In this document: piece after piece, positions 1 through 5,089 of the stretch
How positions within the stretch are numbered: position 1 is the stretch's first letter
Layout: each line of letters starts with the position of its first letter
Assembly (NCBI GenBank): GCA_045612485.1
Contig: JAZKZE010000007.1
Location: forward strand, 1 to 8,317
From: RGIG5327 sp045612485
Lineage (GTDB): Bacteria > Verrucomicrobiota > Lentisphaeria > Victivallales > UBA1829
Direction: 5' to 3'
Length of the DNA: 8,317 nt
Translations under genes and position numbers: made by a program
The notes under the pieces: generated by a model
What the model saw: only the letters and a program-made list of their open reading frames with translations
What the model was told of the DNA's origin: nothing
Databases searched by the model: none

Positions 1-170
1 GCGCCTGCGTTCATTCGGGCAAAAAACGCCCTCATTCTCTCGCACCTTCGTGCTCGCTGCTGGCTCATACGCTCACAATTCCTTGTGAGCGTCCGCAAGG
101 CGATTGCCCTGCGGTTCATTCGCACATCCACTGCGCGCTGGTTGGCAACCGCCTCGCCTGGCAACCGAAC
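1..170. repeat. GC-richer repeat-rich edge segment, no recognised gene
   Basis: This segment is visibly richer in G and C than the AT-rich DNA that follows it. It contains a direct repeat, CCTGCG(G)TTCATTCG, at 4-17 and 108-122, differing by one inserted G. A second direct repeat, TGGCAACCG, lies at 143-151 and 159-167. It also holds several inverted repeats: GGGC/GCCC at 17-20 and 28-31, a 10 bp stem at 69-92, and GGTTG/CAACC at 140-150. One plus-strand frame is open from the window edge to a TGA at 187-189, but the peptide is Arg/Ala-rich and looks like no protein I know. I read this as part of an intergenic repetitive or mobile element cut by the window edge. Its identity is unknown. Confidence 0.45.
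69..92. repeat. Perfect 10 bp inverted repeat with TTCC loop
   Basis: The arms ACGCTCACAA (69-78) and TTGTGAGCGT (83-92) pair perfectly around the 4-nt loop TTCC. No T tract follows on either strand, so it is not a typical intrinsic terminator. It could be a hairpin of a repeat element or an operator-like palindrome. Confidence 0.5.
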
Positions 171-320
171 ATTTCTTTTTTTTCCATGATTTTATGGGAC
201 AGCTGTGTAAATTTCCTTTTCCTGCATAAGGCGGAAAACTGACCAGGAGGGGGCTTTTCCCGTTTATGGAAGGTAAAAAGAAAGTTTTTTTCTCTTTTTT
301 TCCCTTGTCACCTTGTTTTT

Positions 321-349
321 TTGCCTGGAAAAGTGCATATTAATAATGT
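321..349 (+). promoter_or_regulatory. Weak sigma70-like promoter candidate for the lipoprotein-murFE-miaA operon
   Basis: TTGCCT (321-326) and TAATGT (344-349) are 17 bp apart in AT-rich DNA, about 75 bp before the first start codon. Both boxes match the consensus only partly. Other -35-like words (TTGTCA at 305-310, TTGTTT at 313-318) lie nearby without a better partner, so the exact promoter is uncertain. Confidence 0.25.
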
Positions 350-378
350 AATAAAAGAATGTATTTTTGAAAATGAAA

Positions 379-394
379 AGACGGTTCTCCGTCT
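379..394 (+). promoter_or_regulatory. Leader hairpin before the lipoprotein gene
   Basis: AGACGG (379-384) and CCGTCT (389-394) pair perfectly around TTCT. The hairpin ends 13 nt before the GAGAGGA ribosome binding site. No U tract follows, so it is not a terminator. It may be an mRNA stability element or a binding site, or coincidence given its short stem. Confidence 0.3.
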
Positions 395-422
395 GCAATA
401 AAAATATGAGAGGATTTTGAAT

Positions 423-1019
423 ATGAAAAAATTTACAGCAGTTTTTCTTGTTACGGCATTGATGTTTCTTTTTGCCGGATGTTCGGCAAAAGTGGTCATT
501 CCCGAGGAGGTGTTGCAGCTGCCGGAACATACGGAAGTATATACTGCATGCAATTTGTGGTATAATAATGCTGAAAAACCGGAGGAGCCTGCGGAAATTG
601 ATGAACTCAATATTATGAAAGGGGAGATTCTGCCTTTCGGTACCCGGATCGAATTTCTTCCTTCCAATGAAGATGGGATCGCTTTCAGAAGGGTGAAAGA
701 TAACAAAGTATTCCGTTTCCGGTACGATCTTGCAAAAAATGTGGAATCTGTTGAAACCGTCATAAAGAAATTTTTTACCGTGAAGACACCGGAAGAACTT
801 GCTGCCGGGATCCGTCCCCTGGATCTGGAAAAGCTCAAAAGAGGGCTTATTGAGAAGGGTATGCGGCGCAAAGAGGTACTTCTCGGTTACGGAAATCCCC
901 CTCCGTTGCGTACACCGGCACTTAATGTGGATACCTGGACTTATTTCGTAGATTTCGGGATCACAAGAAGAGTTGTATTCTTTGACAACAGGGTCATTGA
1001 CATTATCCAGCTTGACTGA
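423..1019 (+). CDS. Predicted lipoprotein with BamE/SmpA-like C-terminal region
   Basis: The product is 198 residues. I chose the ATG at 423 over the in-frame TTG at 417 because the GAGAGGA Shine-Dalgarno (408-414) sits 8 nt before it and the signal peptide then begins Met-Lys-Lys. A hydrophobic stretch (about 4-18) ends in the lipobox L-F-A-G-C with the acylated Cys at 20, so the mature protein should be anchored in a membrane. Residues 141-194 read like the BamE/SmpA fold: a helix with G-M-R-R-K-E-V, a G-Y-G-N-P turn, then beta strands with W-T-Y-F and V-V-F-F-D-N-R-V-I-D-I. BamE helps outer-membrane protein assembly in Proteobacteria. The middle (about 35-105), containing G-E-I-L-P-F-G-T, I do not recognise; it may be a second small beta domain. 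It is the first gene of the operon, 23 bp before murF. The BamE resemblance is by eye only, so function is inferred. Confidence 0.75.
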   Translation: MKKFTAVFLVTALMFLFAGCSAKVVIPEEVLQLPEHTEVYTACNLWYNNAEKPEEPAEIDELNIMKGEILPFGTRIEFLPSNEDGIAFRRVKDNKVFRFRYDLAKNVESVETVIKKFFTVKTPEELAAGIRPLDLEKLKRGLIEKGMRRKEVLLGYGNPPPLRTPALNVDTWTYFVDFGITRRVVFFDNRVIDIIQLD

Positions 1020-1042
1020 AGAAGCCGGGAAAGGGATGAAAA

Positions 1043-2458
1043 ATGCTTTTTACCGGAGAAGAATTAAAAAAAGTTCTGGGGGAAAATCCTTCTGTAACAT
1101 TTCAAACCCCTGGAAATTCTCTTTTACCTGATATTGAGGAAATTTCCACAGATTCCCGCAAGAAGATGAAAAATGCCCTTTTCATTGCACTGGACGGGGA
1201 AAGATTCGATGCGCATGATTTTATCGCCTCTGCTGTGGATAATGGAGCTGTGCTTGTTTGTGCCGACCGGAAGAAAGCGCATAAAGTCCCCGGAAATATC
1301 CCCGTGATCTTTGTGGATTCCCCCCTTTATACCTATCAGACACTTGCCCGGAATTACCGTTTGCGTTTCAAAGATCTGAAAGTGATCGCTCTTACCGGGT
1401 CCTGCGGCAAGACCAGTACAAAGGAAGCCTTGCGAGCGATTTTCAGTGAGTATGCCGGGAAGGAAAAGGTTCTTGCCACTGAAGGAAATACCAATAACCA
1501 GATCGGGGTTCCGCAAAACCTTTTCCGGTTGACGCCGGAACATAAATATGCCATTATTGAAATGGGGACAAACCATTTCGGCGAGATCCGGCCTGTTGCG
1601 GAAACTGCCATGCCAGATGCCGCTATGATCGTTTCCATTGGAAGCTGTCATCTGGAATATCTCAATAATTTTGAAGGGGTGGCGACGGAAAAAGGGGAGA
1701 TTTTTTCCTTTCTGCCCAAAAATGCCCCCTGTGTGATCCCCTTTCAATGTCCCGCTGTGGAGATATTGCGGGAGAGGGCGTTGAGGAGATCGGAAAATAT
1801 CTTTACTTTCGGGGAAGACAAAGGTTGTGCGGTAAGTTTTACCTATCTTGGCGGAAATATTGATGGAGCCTCCTTCCTGCTTTCCGACGGCAATGATGAG
1901 GTCAAAGTGAATTCTCCCGTTGCCGGAAAACATCAGGCGCAGAACGCATCCGGGGCGGCTGCAATGGCTCTTGCCTTCGGGATCCCGCTGGAAATGATTG
2001 CCCGGGGACTGGAAAAAACAGTGCTTCCCGGAATGAGAATGCGGAAAAGTGAACATAATGGTGCTGTCTGGCTCAATGATGCGTATAATGCCAATCCGGA
2101 CAGTATGAAAGCAAGTCTTTCCTGGCTTGCCGGATTTGCGGACAGTAAAGAAACGATTCTTGTTCTCGGGGATATGGGGGAACTGGGGAAAAATTCTTTA
2201 CGGGAACACATCAAGGTATTGGAATTTGCCTGTGAAAGATTTCCTTTTGCAAAGATCATTTGTGTGGGAAAGATGATGCAGCAGGCTTATGATGTGATGG
2301 AACTTGTTTCCAATAAGGAAAATGTCACTGTTTTTGCAGGAACGGATGAGGCGGTTTCTTATGTACGCGGAAGTGCGGTTTCCGGTAAACTTCTTTTCCT
2401 GAAAGCCTCCAATTTCATGCAGTTTACAAAACTGGAACCTTCTGCTGCCGGAGTTTGA
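1043..2458 (+). CDS. murF: UDP-N-acetylmuramoyl-tripeptide--D-alanyl-D-alanine ligase
   Basis: MurF is the cytoplasmic ATP-dependent ligase that adds D-Ala-D-Ala to UDP-MurNAc-tripeptide, the last step of precursor synthesis before the membrane stage. The 471-residue product has the usual family length. Visible motifs are the UDP-site T-D-S-R (36-39), the ATP loop T-G-S-C-G-K-T-S-T-K-E (118-128), G-N-T-N-N-Q-I-G-V-P (148-157), E-M-G-T-N-H (173-178), the central-to-C-terminal H-x-x-x-N motif (297-301), D-A-Y-N-A-N-P-D-S-M (346-355) and L-G-D-M-G-E-L-G (375-382). D-A-Y-N-A-N-P-D-S-M and the E-M-G-x-N block separate MurF from MurC, MurD and MurE. The start is supported by AAGGGA at 1031-1036, 6 nt upstream. 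It ends 1 nt before murE. The order murF then murE is the reverse of the classical division and cell wall cluster. Confidence 0.95.
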   Translation: MLFTGEELKKVLGENPSVTFQTPGNSLLPDIEEISTDSRKKMKNALFIALDGERFDAHDFIASAVDNGAVLVCADRKKAHKVPGNIPVIFVDSPLYTYQTLARNYRLRFKDLKVIALTGSCGKTSTKEALRAIFSEYAGKEKVLATEGNTNNQIGVPQNLFRLTPEHKYAIIEMGTNHFGEIRPVAETAMPDAAMIVSIGSCHLEYLNNFEGVATEKGEIFSFLPKNAPCVIPFQCPAVEILRERALRRSENIFTFGEDKGCAVSFTYLGGNIDGASFLLSDGNDEVKVNSPVAGKHQAQNASGAAAMALAFGIPLEMIARGLEKTVLPGMRMRKSEHNGAVWLNDAYNANPDSMKASLSWLAGFADSKETILVLGDMGELGKNSLREHIKVLEFACERFPFAKIICVGKMMQQAYDVMELVSNKENVTVFAGTDEAVSYVRGSAVSGKLLFLKASNFMQFTKLEPSAAGV

Positions 2459-2459
2459 A

Positions 2460-3983
2460 ATGAGAGAAGGGCTTATTCTGTCTTCTTTACTGGAAATTCT
2501 TGCCCCCATACTGGTTTCCTGTGAAAATAAAGAAGCCTTTCCTTCTTCTGTTGCCGGGGTTGTCTCCCATTCCGGAAAAGTGGAAAAAGATTTTATTTTC
2601 TGTGCTGTGGAGGGGGCTGCTGCTGACGGGCATATATTTATTCCAGCAGCATTGGAAAAGGGGGCAAAAGTCATTGTTCACTCCCATGGGGAAAATTTAC
2701 CGGAGGGGGTCGTTTCCATCAAAGTAAAAGATTCCCGTCTGGCGTGGGCATTATGCAGCAGCTTTTTTTACGGGAAGCCGGCTGAAAAACTCAAGATTTA
2801 TGCCGTTACAGGCACAAACGGCAAAACATCCATCGCCTTTATGGTAAAGAAACTTCTGGAATATGCAAAAGGGGAAAAGACCGGGCTTGTTTCCACAGTG
2901 GAATATGATTGCGGGGAATCTTCCCGTATCCTGGAAGGAGTCCGGACAACGCCCGATGCCATGCTGTTACAGGAGTTTTTTGCAAAAATGGTGGAAAATT
3001 CCTGCAAGAACTGTGTTATGGAGGCGTCCAGTCACGGATTGCATCAGCAGAGAATGGGCAATACTCTTTTTGCCGGAGCTGTTTTTACTAATCTTACCGG
3101 GGATCATCTGGATTATCACGGAACGATGGAAAATTATTATCAGGCAAAGAAACTTCTTTTTACGCAGCATATTGCCTGTGCCGCCCCCTGCGTCATTAAT
3201 ATAGATGACCAATGGGGGAAACGTCTTGCCAGGGAGCTGAAAGAAAAGGGAAAAGAAGGTTCTTTCAAAGGGCGTCTTATTACTCTTTCCTGCCGGGATG
3301 AGCAGGCGGATGCTTATATCCGGGTAAAGAAACTTTCTGCAAATGGAAGCTCCTATACTGTTACTTTTGAAGAAAAGGAATATAAACTTGCCCCCCGTCT
3401 TATCGGACTGCATAATATTTACAATACCGCTGAAGCCTTCCTGCTTGTCCTTGCATCCGGTGCGGAGGGGGAAAGATCCATAGAGAAACTGCAATCGGAA
3501 AATATTGCTCCCCCCGGGCGTCTGGAAGGATTTTTTCTTCCTTCCGGAGCTGCGGTTTTTGTGGATTATGCCCATACAGATGATGCTTTGAACCGGGTGT
3601 TGGAAGCCCTTCATTTACTGAAGGAAAAAAGACTAATCACTATTTTCGGCTGCGGCGGGGACAGGGACAGAACCAAACGGCCCCGTATGGCACTTGCGGC
3701 AAGCCGTTTTTCCGATATGGTCATGGTGACAAGTGATAATCCACGGACAGAGGAGCCGGGTGCTGTTATTGAGGACATCGTAAAAGGTTTTCCGGCGGAA
3801 TACAGGTATATGGTGGACCCTGACCGGGGTAAGGCGATCAGAAATATTCTTTCCCTTGCAGAAAAGGGCGATATTGTGCTGATCGCAGGAAAAGGACATG
3901 AAAATTATCAGGAGATCAACGGCATCAAACATCATTTTGACGACCGGGAAGAAGTAAGAAAGTATATTGTTTCTCATGAATAA
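2460..3983 (+). CDS. murE: UDP-MurNAc-L-Ala-D-Glu:meso-diaminopimelate ligase
   Basis: MurE adds the third stem-peptide residue to UDP-MurNAc-L-Ala-D-Glu in the cytoplasm using ATP. The 507-residue protein shows the ATP loop T-G-T-N-G-K-T-S (117-124), T-T-P-D (163-166), E-A-S-S-H-G-L (188-194), T-N-L-T-G-D-H-L-D-Y-H (210-220), the likely carbamylated Lys230 in Q-A-K-K, V-D-Y-A-H-T (368-373), F-G-C-G-G-D-R-D (396-403) and G-K-G-H-E (477-481). D-N-P-R at 426-429 is the known meso-DAP signature, so the wall is predicted to be DAP type. One oddity is that the N-terminal uridine-site D-S-R motif is replaced by S-H-S (36-38), although the surrounding pattern is kept. GGAG (2450-2453) inside murF lies 6 nt before the ATG. 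The gene follows murF by 1 bp and overlaps miaA, so translational coupling is likely. Confidence 0.95.
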   Translation: MREGLILSSLLEILAPILVSCENKEAFPSSVAGVVSHSGKVEKDFIFCAVEGAAADGHIFIPAALEKGAKVIVHSHGENLPEGVVSIKVKDSRLAWALCSSFFYGKPAEKLKIYAVTGTNGKTSIAFMVKKLLEYAKGEKTGLVSTVEYDCGESSRILEGVRTTPDAMLLQEFFAKMVENSCKNCVMEASSHGLHQQRMGNTLFAGAVFTNLTGDHLDYHGTMENYYQAKKLLFTQHIACAAPCVINIDDQWGKRLARELKEKGKEGSFKGRLITLSCRDEQADAYIRVKKLSANGSSYTVTFEEKEYKLAPRLIGLHNIYNTAEAFLLVLASGAEGERSIEKLQSENIAPPGRLEGFFLPSGAAVFVDYAHTDDALNRVLEALHLLKEKRLITIFGCGGDRDRTKRPRMALAASRFSDMVMVTSDNPRTEEPGAVIEDIVKGFPAEYRYMVDPDRGKAIRNILSLAEKGDIVLIAGKGHENYQEINGIKHHFDDREEVRKYIVSHE

Positions 3984-5001
3984 CGCAAAGACAGTCATCC
4001 CCATTCTTGTGGTACTTGGACCAACCGCCTCCGGCAAGACCTCTTTTGCAGTGAAACTTGCTGAACATTTCGGAGGGGAGATCATTTCTGCTGATTCCCG
4101 CCAGCTTTACAAAGGTATGGATATAGGAAGCGGCAAGGATATTAATGAATATACTCTCCCCTGCGGAAGGAGGATCCCTTATCATCTTATTGATATAGTG
4201 GAACCCACATACGACTATAATCTTGCTGAATTTATGAAAGATTGTCATGCCGCTGTAAAAAAGATCCATGAAAATGGAAACAGAGTCATTCTTGCCGGGG
4301 GAACTGCATTGTATCTGGATTCCATTCTGCGCTCCTACAAACTGGAAGGCGGGGCTCCCTCCCGTGAGGAACGGTTGTCTTTGAGAAATATGTCTGCGGA
4401 GGAGTTGCGTAAAAAACTTGCTTCATTGGAACCGGATTCGGAAATATTGAAAAATGAGCCGGATAATCTCAATCGTATCAGCAGAAGGATAGAAATGCTT
4501 GAGAAAGCTCCGGATGAAACTCTGCTTGCGGCGACCATGCAGGATGAAAATATCCAATACCGCTTTTTTGTTACAGGAGTATTCCGTCCCAGAGAAGAGA
4601 TACGCAGACGCATTGAATTGCGTCTGGATGAAAGACTGGCAAACGGGATGCTGGATGAGGAAAGATTTTTACATGAGGTAAAAGGGGTAAGTTTTGAAAA
4701 ACTGGAATTTTTCGGGCTGGAATATAAATATATGGCTCTTTATCTGCAAAATAAACTTTCCTATGAAGAAATGCGTTGGGAACTTCTCAACAGGATCCGG
4801 CAGTTTGCCAAAAGACAGGATTCCTGGTTCCGGTATATTGAAAGACGGGGGATTCCCATTTACTGGTTTACCCCGGAAACAGACTGGGATAAAGCCGTTT
4901 CTCTCGGTGAAAAATTTTTTGCCGGAGAGTTACTGCCGGAGCCGGAAAAAAGATTATCCGATATCTTTTACGGGAAAGTAACAAGTATCGGTAAAAAGTA
5001 A
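3976..5001 (+). CDS. miaA: tRNA dimethylallyltransferase
   Basis: MiaA transfers a dimethylallyl group from dimethylallyl diphosphate to N6 of A37 in tRNAs that read codons starting with U. The 341-residue product has the P-loop G-P-T-A-S-G-K-T (15-22), D-S-R-Q-L-Y-K-G-M-D-I-G (40-51) with the family's catalytic Asp40, H-L-I-D-I-V-E-P (70-77), G-G-T-A-L-Y-L (108-114) and the late R-Q-F-A-K-R-Q-D-S-W-F-R (275-286). It is somewhat longer than usual (300-320) with a C-terminal tail. The usual I-G-Y-K-E block appears as F-G-L-E-Y-K (246-251), so it is a divergent member. I chose ATG 3976 over TTG 3967 because it gives the usual short N-terminus. It overlaps the murE stop by 8 bp and has no good Shine-Dalgarno, which suggests coupling to murE termination. 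It is the last gene before the hairpin at 5031. Confidence 0.92.
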   Translation: MNNAKTVIPILVVLGPTASGKTSFAVKLAEHFGGEIISADSRQLYKGMDIGSGKDINEYTLPCGRRIPYHLIDIVEPTYDYNLAEFMKDCHAAVKKIHENGNRVILAGGTALYLDSILRSYKLEGGAPSREERLSLRNMSAEELRKKLASLEPDSEILKNEPDNLNRISRRIEMLEKAPDETLLAATMQDENIQYRFFVTGVFRPREEIRRRIELRLDERLANGMLDEERFLHEVKGVSFEKLEFFGLEYKYMALYLQNKLSYEEMRWELLNRIRQFAKRQDSWFRYIERRGIPIYWFTPETDWDKAVSLGEKFFAGELLPEPEKRLSDIFYGKVTSIGKK

Positions 5002-5030
5002 ACTCTTTTATTTACAGATCATACTGCAAA

Positions 5031-5070
5031 AAAAGGGCTGCTGCAAAAAAATTACAGCAGCCTTTTCTGT
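5031..5070. terminator. Bidirectional intrinsic terminator between convergent genes
   Basis: GGCTGCTG (5036-5043) pairs perfectly with CAGCAGCC (5055-5062) around an A-rich 11-nt loop. A G-T pair and A-T pairs extend the stem on the outside. On the plus strand it is followed by TTTTCTGTTTTC, and on the minus strand by a run of Ts. It lies 30 bp after the miaA stop and about 20 bp beyond the minus-strand stop, so it can end both transcripts. Confidence 0.85.
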
Positions 5071-5089
5071 TTTCTTTCCGCCTGTATTT

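Larger units (their letters stand above)
190..416. other. AT-rich non-coding upstream region of the operon
   Basis: This is about 230 bases of T-rich DNA without a credible coding frame. Open frames here on the minus strand run antisense into the lipoprotein gene and are shadows. A loose inverted repeat GGAAAA (233-238)/TTTTCC (255-260) has a 16-nt loop and little weight. The region presumably carries the operon promoter and 5' leader; those candidates are listed separately. Confidence 0.6.

Noticed and set aside
1..189. Plus-strand open frame from the left edge to TGA at 187-189, possibly the end of an upstream gene
   Set aside because: The 62 codons span direct and inverted repeats, the peptide is Arg- and Ala-rich with no recognisable motif, and no terminator follows. 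GC-rich repeats often leave such frames open by chance. It cannot be excluded without the sequence to the left.
1124..2056. A 310-codon open frame on the minus strand inside murF
   Set aside because: It is antisense to murF, which has all its family motifs. No promoter, ribosome binding site or protein family supports the reverse frame.
5036..5062. Stem-loop as a possible attachment site or riboswitch
   Set aside because: Its place between two convergent stop codons and its T tracts on both strands are fully explained by a bidirectional terminator.
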